Positions 22,701 to 32,800 of a stretch of DNA of 64,000 nucleotides are shown here, one piece after another. How positions within the stretch are numbered: the stretch's first letter is position 1; the number at the start of each line of letters is the position of its first letter. The notes beneath the pieces are model-generated. The model did not search any database, had not been told where the DNA came from, and saw only the letters and a list, made by a program, of their open reading frames with translations. Location of the stretch: positions 1,749,934-1,813,933 of the forward strand of contig CAXAMN010028916.1 in NCBI GenBank assembly GCA_963970005.1, written 5' to 3'. The translations under genes and the position numbers were made by a program. Source of the stretch: Durusdinium trenchii (lineage: Eukaryota > Sar > Dinophyceae > Suessiales > Symbiodiniaceae).

Positions 22701-23920
22701 CAACACATATCCCGGTATCACCCAAATCCAAGGTCAAACCTTCTGGAAGCACACGCTTGAACTATCTATCTTGAACTGCTTCCCTGCTGGCACCATTCTT
22801 GGCCGAGTGGCTGAGAAGATACAATTCCACTTGAGCCAAGATTTAGGCCAACTTTTGCTCCCAAACCATGAGCCTTCTTGATGCCTTCCTGGCACTTCTT
22901 CGCTCAACTCGGCACTTCTTCACAGTTCTGTCAACTGTTGGCACCTCGGCAGCATTCTCAGGGCACAGAAAGGTGTAGATGTCGAAGTAAACGAGGTCAA
23001 GGCCTTCGCCCTCAACCTGCAAGTCACACAGGCACGAAAACATACTGAGAGCCAAATGAGCCTGTGGGAGCTGGTTTGCTCTCACAAGTCGGAATTGGAG
23101 TCAAAGGTTGACAGCATGTTGTGCATTGTAGTGACTTAACTGCATCAAAGGAAAACTGTCTGGTGTGACAAACGTGACAATAGCATCATGACAATACAGT
23201 GGCTGTCTGGCGGCTCGATCCAAAGCTTCGCAGAGCTGGGCCGATCGCAAGGAATCAGAGGCTACACCTCCGCACATGCCATGGCAAGCAAACAAGTCTA
23301 ACAAACTTAGGAAGGGTGGGTCCTGGGTCACCTTCTCACTCCTGCTATGCATTACGTACAGCACAGTAGTTGGGCGAAGAAGAAGTCTCTTCACCACCCC
23401 ATCACCCTGATGATGTGGGTCATGTTGGTGGCGCTCATGTCCCATGTCTAACTTCGAAGCCACTACTGTCTCACACTGCAGGACTTGCGCGTCAAAAGCC
23501 TCAAACTAACACCCACCAATGCCTGTTCGATATGCAAATGATCGTTCACCATCCGGCGTCACAAGGCAAAGAACTTCTCCTGTCGCAGAATCTGCCTGGG
23601 TCACAGCGTAGCAGTAAATAGCTTCGTGCTAGATATCCAACAACTGGCTTCTGCAATTTACTGTACATATCTATAATCTATGTACGAATGCTTGCTGGGT
23701 CATATAGGTGTCAACGGTGCCATCAAAATCAATTTTATTGTTTGTAATTACCTAGCTGCTGTTTGTCTCAGGCCACTGTCATACAGAAGATTCGATGTTT
23801 GAGGCACTCGACTCCTCAAAAATGTCAGTGTCCAACAGCTGTGCTTTAAACTTGTGGCACCTGAACGGTGATGTCCTTCACGTGGTGCTGCGCAAGAGCT
23901 GCCCGAAAGCTCTCACCGAC
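15177..23920 (-). CDS. PfkB-family carbohydrate/nucleoside kinase
   Basis: Likely a cytosolic adenosine/ribokinase-type enzyme that phosphorylates a sugar or nucleoside. Minus-strand exons: 23861-23920 (VGESFRAALAQHHVKDITVQ), 23517-23595 (ATGEVLCLVTPDGERSF), about 23203-23267 (DSLRSAQLCEALDRAAR), about 22815-23016 (GLDLVYFDIYTFLCPENAAE), 16295-16393 (VLFLNEAEAEALGEG), 15954-16013 (GLWTCMAGSCEFHAVHPLDE), about 15504-15617 and 15177-15285 (KKSECIAWGVEAAQRVL, then TAG). The exon at 15504-15617 holds the PfkB signature VVDSTGAGDFFAGGFL with the catalytic Asp of GAGD. Most joins agree in phase, with GT donors and a GC donor at 15953. The first exon(s) with the N-terminal GG motif were not found. 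A 20-bp tandem duplication breaks the frame in the 22.8-23.0 kb exon. A 6.4 kb intron (16.4-22.8 kb) is packed with repeats. Confidence 0.85.
15640..15710. repeat. Dispersed ctactagtagcgatggcctccaacc repeat in PfkB intron
   Basis: Repeat units (cttcttgttactagtagcg, gatggcctccaacctac) directly upstream of the PfkB signature exon, inside its intron. Same family as at 1.15, 35.85, 40.37 and 63.59 kb. Confidence 0.75.
16697..16860. repeat. (TAG)n / (GTCGTG)n compound microsatellite
   Basis: About 60 nt of (tag)n, then (ggtcgt)n, then (ggtcgtggt)n and (tag)n again. The open frames through it (poly-Ser, poly-Thr, Arg-Gly) are repeat artefacts. Confidence 0.9.
16905..18841. repeat. Cluster of five fold-back (long hairpin) elements
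   Basis: Each unit is a long imperfect palindrome. The left arm runs gcaaaatcacagtttcgggtggtcgtgg...ttgaaaggcaaaaacg; a short centre cgcagcccaaagctgcg follows; then comes the reverse complement. Units lie at 16905-17040, 17242-17377, about 17590-17912, 17972-18124 and 18335-18840 (the last broken by N). In the third unit the inverted repeat extends outward through ctgcgccacggtcgagcaga and ctcataggaagg to about 330 nt. Spacers between units contain the recurring ccctcgtagcacagag motif. No transposase is present, so these are non-autonomous MITE-like or satellite-like elements. Confidence 0.85.
18384..18783. other. Assembly gap (400 N) inside a hairpin
   Basis: The gap begins right after ...ttcctttgaaa and ends right before tttgcctttcaaagg..., i.e. 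between the two arms of a fold-back unit. Sequencing or assembly probably failed at the hairpin centre. The round length suggests a scaffold gap of estimated size. Confidence 0.9.
18873..19010. repeat. GA/AAAG-rich microsatellite
   Basis: (ga)n followed by (aaag)n and degenerate gagcaagag units. Open frames through it (poly Lys/Glu, or Ser/Phe/Leu in reverse) are low complexity and not genes. Confidence 0.85.
19011..20970. other. Intron sequence of PfkB gene, no exon seen
   Basis: No coding block or named element recognised. A small direct repeat of gcggacggttgcgaacggttgcg lies near 20410-20455. Strand and frame composition look non-coding. Confidence 0.45.
21186..21258 (-). repeat. tRNA-like SINE head, copy A
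   Basis: On the minus strand the segment reads ggcctaatggatcggataagg, an A-box/D-arm-like stretch, then a 30-nt middle, then gggctcgagccc, a B-box/T-arm-like stretch. It fits a degenerate tRNA with an insertion in the D-arm, as in tRNA-derived SINEs. It is not a functional tRNA because the stems are broken. Confidence 0.55.
21695..21764 (-). repeat. tRNA(Arg)-like SINE head, copy B
   Basis: Minus-strand sequence ggcctagtggataaggcg (D-arm/A-box) is followed by an anticodon-loop-like cttctaa, whose central triplet would be TCT (Arg). A degenerate T-arm gggcttgggcc follows. It lacks proper acceptor pairing. Same flanks as copy A, about 505 bp away. Confidence 0.55.
22084..22138 (-). repeat. Truncated copy of the tRNA-like composite repeat
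   Basis: The block ccacagagtgcaccat...gccatgcgaactagcaaagatgcccccggc repeats the flank of copies A and B. It stops at the tRNA-like part, where the retroposed fragment begins. The repeat therefore interrupts, or was joined to, that fragment. Confidence 0.65.
22121..22348 (-). pseudogene. Spliced-leader-tagged retroposed 5' gene fragment
   Basis: The relic leader ccattttggctcaag lies at 22334-22348 (minus strand). A 66-nt leader region follows, then ATG at 22267 opens a 48-codon frame beginning MFPGADVALQMSKVQELLGH and continuing NVSEELWEAFVREAGFAGDD. The frame runs into the repeat at about 22139 and stops at 22121. A genomic copy of the trans-spliced leader directly 5' of a start codon is the mark of a reverse-transcribed and reinserted mRNA. 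The protein start resembles, from memory, N-termini of multicopy dinoflagellate proteins of unknown function. It is truncated, so probably a pseudogene or an internal repeat of the PfkB intron. Confidence 0.65.
22334..22348 (-). other. Dinoflagellate spliced-leader relic
   Basis: The fifteen bases ccattttggctcaag match the 3' end of the 22-nt dinoflagellate spliced leader exactly. The upstream bases (ggccat) match only partly. By chance a 15-mer match in 64 kb is very unlikely. Confidence 0.8.
22891..22921 (-). repeat. 20-bp tandem duplication inside PfkB exon
   Basis: The 11-mer ggcacttcttc occurs at 22891-22901 and 22911-22921. Upstream the frame reads VPTVDRTVKKC; after the second copy the family-like reading is KKCQEGIKKAHGLGAKVGLN, two bases out of frame. 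Removing exactly one 20-bp unit restores one continuous PfkB-like frame. This is either a frameshifting mutation, an assembly error or an extremely short spliced segment. Confidence 0.7.
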
Positions 23921-25340
23921 CTTGCCGAGTCAAACAAGAACATACAGTATATACATATATATATATTGTGATGATCCAAGAGGTCATGGGTAAAGGGGAT
24001 CTTTTGTGAGAGCTCCAAGAAATTGGCTTTCGGTTCCCCAAATCAGCGACCTCGTCTCCACTTTGAACCGTTCACCTCGCTGATCTGCTCCCAGAGGGCT
24101 AAGGAGCTGAATTGCTTCCCAAACAGCCGCAGAAGGCCGTATCGCAACCGAGGCATGCCAGCACCTTGTTGTCCGCTGCGCTGTGCGGAATGGCTCAACA
24201 AAACCAACGGCATGGCTGTACTGAGAGACATCTTACAGCTGGCAACAACTTCAGCTAGTAAGCAGTCCAGAGGCTCTGGACGTGCAGTAGTTGTACAACG
24301 AATAGCCAAACACAATCAGAAACATGTACCAGAGTCAAAGCAGTTCAATATCTAGCTGTGTGGTTGAAGAGCTAGGAGCCTTGGCAGTGTTGCAAGCGCA
24401 TCCACCACACTGAGACGCAGAGCTGCTTGAGACAGTGCGTGCAGCCTCCTTCAATTGCTCAAAGTCCTGAGGTTTGATAAATCTTCTCCAGCAGAGCCGA
24501 CTGATCGTTTGATGTCCTTTGAACAGAGCCCACAGCACATGTCTGTCCAATTGCAAGGGTCAACACCCCCTGTTGATTTCTTCATGATTCGGTACACCAA
24601 TCCCAGCCATGAAGCATTGCCGTCGGAAAACGGTCTGGCATCCCCTGTGAGGCTGGAGAAATTCACACAGCGCCATTTGCTGTTGGGAACGCTTGGCAAA
24701 TCGCAATGCACAAAGGCATGTCATAAAGAACTGCCAATCAATCAATTGAGATCAATTGAGCAAGCTGCGCACCTCGAGGCAGCCCCTGTGTGGACAGGAA
24801 AGAGTCTGGGACGTATGCCATAGTATCCTTGGCAGCACTCAAATGCAGTATCCACTCTGTTACACTGTTTGTCAAAACATCGGAAGCGGATCAAATCATT
24901 GATCCAATCATATCCAATCATTGATCCAAAATGATCTTATATAATCCAATAATATCCAATATAATCTAATATCATCCAATGGTCCGATGTCTTCCTGCCA
25001 GCCAGGTCTCCCAGTTGGGCGATCCCACAGCCACCACAAGCGGTGCCATCAACGCTCTAGAGCGGTGGCACACGTCTCACACGGTCTCCCCGTGTGCAGA
25101 GCAGGGGAGGTCTAAAAGAGATGTCAGCCTCTAGCTTTGCTGATGTTTATTGTGAAGGCAGAGCCCCAAAGTGGCCAAAGTGGCTGAGAACAAATCGCAG
25201 ATTTGGTCCTTTTTGGGCCTAAAAGTCGAAAAGATCGCAGGAAAGAGAGGAGGCCGCAAATATGTTACAGGACATGTTTCCTTTTGAATGATCGTCAAAG
25301 ACGAAAAGTCCCCTAGTGAGAAGACTTCAAAGTCTCTTCG
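23921..25340. other. Spacer between PfkB and glucosidase II genes
   Basis: Minus-strand fragments with protein-like composition occur at about 24045-24130 (FGKQFSSLALWEQISEVNGS) and about 24590-24700 (NSKWRCVNFSSLTGDARPFS). I cannot assign them; they may be 5' exons of the PfkB gene or 3' exons of the glucosidase gene. Degenerate atccaat repeats lie at about 24885-24980. Confidence 0.35.
24885..24985. repeat. Degenerate (ATCCAATNAT) repeat
   Basis: About eight imperfect copies of atccaat/atccaataat in tandem. Confidence 0.7.
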
Positions 25341-25347
25341 AAACTCG

Positions 25348-26850
25348 CCTTTGCATGGTGGGTCCGAGTCCCTAGTCTTGCACTGCAAGTAAAATCAATT
25401 TTACGCGCACAAAGCAACCCCACGTCCTGGTACGTCCGAGTGCGATAGTCGTCAATGTACAATCGACCTCGTGCACCACTGGAGGCCGCTCACAGAGAGG
25501 CCACTCCACAACTTCACAACCCCGGTCCGGGCCTTTTGCAGCTCCAGTTTGCGGATTTAGGTACACGTTCAAGGTGAATGGATCCTGAAAGATTGCTTGG
25601 ATTTGAGAGGTGCTTCATGATTTGGACTGCCAGGACAGATTTACGTCTTAGATCTGGCACACCAGAAATCTAAAACCACTGCATGTGCTTGCAGGCGGTC
25701 CAGGCTCATGCAAGCAGAGCTTCTCCGTATTCTCGATTTCAATGGCACCACCTCAACTCCCAATGCAAGGCTCCATACAATGTCCATCTATTGTCACGGT
25801 GCTTCAGCTGAGGTCCAAGCAGTGCCGGCTCTGTAGTAGGCCGGGATGCTGTCGAGGTCCAACTTGTGGACATGTGCTCCGGGAGCCTTGAAAGCCCCGT
25901 TGTGGATGCTGTACCTCCGCTGCCGGTGCTTCTCTGATTCACCCACCATACAAGGCGCAACTGTAAAAGAACTGTTTGGAAAAGTCACATCACATCCCCA
26001 AAAAATCACGCGCACCATCCAGATGCCTTCGGCAGGTACACTGTGGCCTGCGAGCTGTTTCAACCAGTCCCCATCCACCGTTCGTGCGACATGCGAAGAC
26101 ATGCGACTGAACTAACTACTCAACCAGAAAAATCCAGAAAAACCACGGCCCCCCGCATGTGTTTCTCGCGCGGGCGTCGCGTCAGGTCCTCCGACTGCTC
26201 GGAGGAGGGCTTGGCAATGCCGTGAACCAAAAGAGAATCTCCCAGCATAATTTGGCTCTCCAAGGCCTCCGCAAAAGGCGGTCGGTTGCCATTCACTGCG
26301 CCCATGACTTGTGTACTAACTTGTGGCACAAGTTCGTGGCGCTTGTGTGGCTGGTAGGGAGGCATTACTCTTGTATAATCTTGTTTTTAGGGATTGAATG
26401 GTATTGACAATGATGGAGTTGAGTCAAAGCTGCATGCCAAGAAAGATCTTTACAGGATCACAAGGAGCGGGGATGGCGGTTGGCTCGGGAACCCAGAAGT
26501 CTCTGGCCCGGAGCTGATCGTGCCTATATTTATAGACATCTTTGTCTACGTAGTCTGACGTTTCTTGGCCTCCTCATTCTCATGCGTCTGTGGATCATCC
26601 TCAGGCCAAATCCGTCCTTCTCAGTTCCTTCTCAGTTCCTTCTCACCAACTCTATGACTCTATCATACTCTATCCGTGTGTGTTTTCTTCGGGGTCATTT
26701 CGAACAGCATCTCATGAAGGAGTCAAGGTCTGTCAGTTCGAAGCACTGAGCCAACTGACCAGGAAGTCCCAAAACAGCGGCCGCACGACCGGTTCGGCAG
26801 CAGAAGCCCAGCGGTGGAACAAGGTGTACCACAATGGAAGCATTTTGTAC
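25348..26850 (-). CDS. Glucosidase II 3' exons: barrel end and C-terminal beta domains
   Basis: 26760-26850 encodes YKMLPLWYTLFHRW and VVRPLFWDF (GH31 barrel end). About 26175-26266 encodes LESQIMLGDSLLVHGIAKP, the 'DDQFLLG..LLVHP' equivalent, and joins in phase 0. 25821-25914 encodes HVHKLDLDSIPAYYRAGT, matching the 'LSSIPVFQRGGT' region. 25533-25584 encodes DPFTLNVYLNPQTG. A weaker exon ending upstream at 25348 encodes GEFRRDFEVFSL. Donors here are GT, GC and GC. A piece at about 26690-26755 (ELTDLDSFM) may be a further exon. Confidence 0.8.
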
Positions 26851-29800
26851 CTAGTGTACGAAAGCCAAGTGATACTGAAACGAAAGCCAAGACATGCCAT
26901 TTGCACTCAGAGTATTCTGTCTACACATGTTGGACGCATCTCTTTCCGTTTGACACTGCTGTTTTAACTTCCATATCGTAAATTGCTTTGTCACCGTGAA
27001 CACGGCCATAGACCAAAAATCTGACTGATAGCCACTGATAGCTCAACTCCAGCTGCCAGTCGGCCTCATTTGCAGTGACGCCTTGATTCTCAGCATGGTC
27101 TTCTCATCGAAGACGTATGGCTCTCTTCGCGGCGTCTGTCACAAACGCGCGGAGCCAGGCAATGCCTTTTTCGAAGCTGAGCAGCGAACCTGCCTCCAGG
27201 TGTGCATGATTCCGTAGGAACGGATAGATCAGAACAGCCAGCTGATACCTCAAAGTGAGGCCAAAGCACTAGATGACTTCAAGAAAGCACTCCATGTCAA
27301 ATGCACGAGAAGCTGTTTGAAGGGAATGTTTGGTTGAGTCCTCCACTTTGACTCAAAGAAGCTTTTGTCACTGCTCAACCAACTCTCCTATTTCCTTGCA
27401 GTTCATGTCCTGCTTGGTGGTTCAATCATGTCTCAAAGCCCTTGCACTCTTTGACTTGTTATATAATCTTACCCACTCAGAGTCTCACCATCTGACGGTC
27501 ATCTCAGTATCCGGATGCTTGAAAAATCCGCCCACATCCTGAGCTGATTACTCCTCTGTTGTCAAATTACTTCATGAAAAATGGATATCTCTGGAGCCAG
27601 CTGCAGAACCGACGGGATCGATGGGGCGAAGCACCAAGGAACAGACGTGACACAGAACTCGAACGGTCTTTCGAACGAACGAAGCAACATCTGCGCTGTG
27701 ATTCGTGGACTTCTTGTGACTCCGAAGGCGGGTTTTGCAGCCAAAAATCAGCTCCCACCAGGGACTGGCCACCAAGAGTCAAGGCTCCAACCTTGGAAGT
27801 CATCACCCAGGGCAGACCAACCCAGATTCGAGTTTGCTCACATAGAGCTCCAGGATGAATGATATCAACTCAATATGCTTCCATGTCATACCTTCCCTCA
27901 AATAAAAAGTGAGATCGCCAACCTATGCAGAAACCTATTGAGATGACCCAAAATCAAGGGCAGTTCCACCACTCGCAAGAAGCAATCACAGTTCCACCAC
28001 TCCATGGTCTGAGGGGAGATCCATGGCAATGGAGGCTTTCAGATGCGACCACTGGGCATAGTTGTCGCCTGCGTCTCGAAACTCCACTTATCCGCAGCTT
28101 GCGGCCGCCGCGAGGTGTTTGGCTGACGTTGGTTTGTCCGACTTTCGTGTGTCAAGTCGCAAAAGCTGCTGGGACCCAACTTGTTATAACCCTACCCACC
28201 CTACTCCTAGTGACGGTAGCCTTTTTAGGCTCCCCCTTCATTTGGGTAGTGGCCGGTGCGAAGTTGTTTTGTCAAGCTTTCCTTCAAACATCGAGCCGAT
28301 CCCGCCTGTCCAGATTGCACTATACTTGTGCGAGCCTATGAAGAAGGACCGCGTGAGGACAAAAGGCCTGACATCACAGAAAGGCCAATGTCATTATTGT
28401 ATATTTTCAGACGATGTGGTTTTTTTCCAAATATACACAAGTCGGGCACTGCTCCTGCCTGTCGCCAGGCGTTCGTTTCTGCAAGCCTTCAAAGGTGGCA
28501 CGATGGACATAGTATCCGTACCTCGCGACATCATCAAATGCCTCAAAAGCCTACTTGTGATCTCAAGTCAAGGACGTTTGCCACTGCACCGAAACAGTAA
28601 AAGGATGTAAAAGGCATGGGCCTTGTTTGGAGAAAAATCATGCTGTGGCTCACATGTTGTGCACATCGCGGTGTTCAACCATCCCATTGGGATGTATAGC
28701 ATCTCTTGGCATGGTGACCTGTCCATGCTTAGTCGGAGATCCGCTATTTCTTCCGCTGCAGCAATTCATTCGAGCCTCTGGACCATTGAACACTGAGGGC
28801 TCGTTCATGTCATTCCTGCCATGTTAGGTTCTCATGAACATATGAGTCAGCTATGTAGGGCTATGTAGCTGTTCGAAAAAGAAACCCAAAATTCCCAAGG
28901 CAAGGGAGTAGAGATAAAAACAAACATACTCCGAAAGGGACCGACGTCGCCTACTAGACAGCTTGTGACAACTTGAAACATCGACTTTTGAAATAACATT
29001 CCAGTCGGGCCAAATGTAGGTGTCAGCGTTGGTGCCGGTGTACTTGTCCAGGGCAAACTGAGACCCCCAATACTCTCGCATAGCTGGGTCCTGAATCAAG
29101 ATCGCATCGTTGTTGCGCTTTGCAAGACGTAAACACACCAACGGCTGCAATTCAGGACGGGCAAGCGGACGACGTGTCTTTCCAAAGCCAAGCGGCTGTA
29201 AAGTCCGGGTACAGGGATGTCCCCGGCCAACACCACCTTACGGTGAAGGTCTCTGGCGATCCAACAGCACTCCGTTGGGAAACGCGCCCCCCCCCATGTC
29301 GCCGATGTCGCCGCTCGTGTCGTGGCTCGTGTCACATGACATCACTGGCTCGCTTCGTCTGGTACCAAGGCGCCCCTCAAAGTCTGTCAGGTCAGGCGTG
29401 GGATCGTTCACCTTTCGGGGATGCCACCTGCCAATCGGAAGATGCGATGCCTCCTGGAACCCCATGCTGGGAAGGTCTGAATTACAGCAAATTCCTGTGC
29501 TTCAAGGCATCCGAATCACAACATGCAGAAAACATGCAAAGCCAGGCTCGGTGTCCTCAACATGTCGGGCGCACGCTCCCTTGTAAGCTGGATTGTCAAT
29601 TTGGGGAGCAACCCAAGGTCCATCTTCCTCTGTATTCCACTCCTGCGGTCACTTCAGGGGTTGGAAGAATACATGCTTGAGCAAGCTCTAGAAGCCCTGT
29701 GTTTCAGTGCAATTGTGTATTTCAAAGAACCTCTCTGAGAGTTTGCCAGCAATTTAGTCCAAAAAACATGGCTCTTCGAAAGGCGTGGTTTTGCATGTCC

Positions 29801-32800
29801 TATCACTTCCTGATTCTCGATTTGATGAGCCGTGGATGTTCCAAGCAAACCATGATGCTCCAACTACCCCGGCAAAGGTTTTGACCGTCAGCCGTTCAAC
29901 CGCACCCATCAAGGTACTTCCGTCACATGCAACCTACCTCGAAGTCGCGACCTTCACGCACCCCCTGCTGCTGTGTCGCCCCCCCTCCCCGCAGAAGAGC
30001 TCCGGAGGCTGCGTTGCCGTTGGATCAGGGATTTTGGTCTCCTCAACCCAATCCGCAGGTTTCACCTGTGCCGCTTTTCAAGGCCACTAAGCTCTGCAAA
30101 CTGTGCCGGATGAGTTTCACACAAATCAAAGGTGAGGAATGACAACAGGAGCAGCTGCTGGGATGTTTGGGTTGCAATGCGTTGAAGTTGTGTTCCCTGG
30201 GCTCGCATATGCAACTCAATACAGTAAATTGGAGTGAATCAGAGATCCAGCAGTGACCTTTCGCTTACAAAACAAGGCAGAACTTTAAAGCACACTATAC
30301 ACCTAGCTCAAATATCACCAAGTTCCTCACATCTGTCGGATCATCGATCTGCTTGTAGGACACCTTCTTGACAAAAAAGCCTTTGTCCCGCACCTGGCAC
30401 TGACAAAGCACAGATTTCCAACGTTGGTCCTTTTGGGGGCAAGGGAGAAGGAAAATCTCAAAAACCATCTGCCATACCTGCCATACCCATGATGCTAGAT
30501 GAATAGGCCTTGATGAATCTTGATCGATGAGGACACCTTAGCAGACTAAGCGTCCCTAACCTCTCGATACACGTGGAACTTCTCGTCCTGCAGGTGGCAA
30601 ACAGTTGCTTACGTCTTCGTTTCAAGGGTCGTCTTCAGAACTGAAGAAAAAGGGTCGTGACGGACATGGCAAAACAGCCAGACTGTTGCTTGGTATATGG
30701 TTAAACGTGGTCGACACTTGCGGGATTCGTCCTATCCTGGCAGCCTGCACAAGAGAATGACACGTTGGCAGCAAGGCCGCAAGGCTTTGGCCAACCACAG
30801 CAGCGTCAGCGGATGGGAGACCCGTCCTTCTTGATGTGCGGATCCACCACATTGACAAACTTCCGCCGCTTGGCTGAGATGTTGTCAATCTTAGGTGGTG
30901 AATCAACTGTGAGTGTCAACAAGTCCGGCATCATCATTGAACTAGCAGCTAGCATTTAACGTGGCTGTGTGGGGTGTATCGAGACAACAAAGGAGCGCAC
31001 CATCTGCTTCGGGTTAGGAAAGGCAGCCGCATTCCACCTCGGAAGAATTGTGGAAAGCATGTCTATCTCCCTCACTGAAAGTGAATTTGCGACAACCCTC
31101 ACTTTAAGATTGCAGCGAGAAGTATGCTTTGCCATCTGTGTGCTCGATGTCCAGCCTCGTGCTTAAATTCTTCCACTCACAAAAATTGAAGGGCCTGTGT
31201 GCAAAGGCTCAAGGACGACTGCTCCTGACAGTCCGTCCTGTCAAACTTGTGGTGACCTCACCAGATTCGTCTCAGTCGAATCTGTGTCCCGAGCCAAATC
31301 GTGTCATAGGGAATGTCGTACTTGTCGTACATGCTGTCAACTGTTGCGACATCCTGGAGCCAGTCGGCGAGCCAGTCAGCCCTGGTGGGATGTCCATTTC
31401 TCACAAACGGCTGAGCTTAACGAGGGCGCAACCCCCGCGATTCCTTCTCGCTCATGTAGTTCCAACGGCACTGGTGCTTGCCCAAAGCCCAAAGCCCGGG
31501 CATTGGACCATGTCCCGTCAAGTCATGGAATTGCCTTGGCTTGGCACTAGGCTCTCTAGGCCCTAGGCTTTTTAGCTGGGGTGGGCAAATCCGTTCTCAA
31601 CGGGCTTGAGTTTGGACACAAACACTCTTCATGCATTCTCATCCGCCATAGTTTCATAGGTGGTCTGAAGCGGTCTCAAACCTTGGCCCCCACACGCTGA
31701 CACGGTCTTCGGGGTTGGGCCCACCATCACAACCGTGTCAAGCACTCCACTTTCACTCGTCCACCATGCATGGGCCTTAGCCAAGGGACTTGAGGTGCGA
31801 ACATCAAAAACAACATGTGTGTGCCCAACATCTAAAGGGTCTATCACTGTGGGTCTGGACTATCACTGTGCCCAGAAAATCATCACATGCTGCAATTGTC
31901 CATTTCTTGGGGCCACGACCGGACCGCCCTTGCCATCTGGAGTGTCCCTCTCCAACTTCACAAAGGTCTCCTGAAGTGCCACGCATCTCACAAGTGGACG
32001 CAAAGGCTTCGGTTGGAACAAGTAGTATATGATATATGGCCTCTGGTCGATGGAACCTCAGGCCTGGAGAATGGGAAACCATGTTTGGAGGCCTCTGTCC
32101 CTCTTTGGATTGGAACCTTTGCACCAAACCACGGACGCAAAACCAAGCAGCTACAACATGTTACAACTTCGCTGTTGCAAACCCAGGTTAGGCTGAGTTG
32201 TGAGTTGGAGCACAAACTGTAGCGAATGCTGGACTGAAGAGGAATCATAAGGCCTATCAACAAGGTAGGCAAAAACAATCTCATTGTTCCTTTGGCTTAG
32301 TTTCAGTTTCTCCGTGTTCATTACAATAAGCCCACCGCCCCGCCGCTCCGAGGGATTGATCCAGAGAAAACCGGAGGACACGGTCTGGCCCCCTGCCAGC
32401 GAAGTCAGCAGTCCGGGCCCCGACTGAAAGGGATCTGAAAAGCAGCAAAGTGGACGGAGCGTTTCATCATGAAACTAAGAATTCTGTTGGGCCTCTGTTT
32501 GGAATCATACCGTGGCTGACTCTTCAAAAGAGTGCAGAAGAGTTTAGTCCTACGATGCCGCCTTTTACCTGGATGAAAACGCCGATTCTGAGAACGTGAA
32601 GACGCAGATTGCTGTCAGACATTTGGTGGTTTGACAAAGACCTTAGGGATGAAGCCCCAAACATCTGTCGCTACAAATCAAGACAAGAATGTAGAATGCT
32701 CTCAAGCCTCCTCCAGTGTCCTTCCTACCCAGCTTGAGCCCAGCCTCCAAGCCGATGGATGGCCCAAATGATTGGAATGGCACCATAGAGTGCCATGGGC

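Noticed and set aside
22820-22836. Spliced-leader relic (cttggctcaag) in the PfkB exon
   Set aside because: It lies in coding sequence reading GLNLGSSG and only 10 bases match contiguously; likely chance.
29410-30065. A separate calnexin or calreticulin gene between glucosidase II exons
   Set aside because: Only the P-domain repeats are present, with no lectin globular domain exons. The phases match the GH31 exons on both sides, and exon 30331-30393 fuses the two directly.
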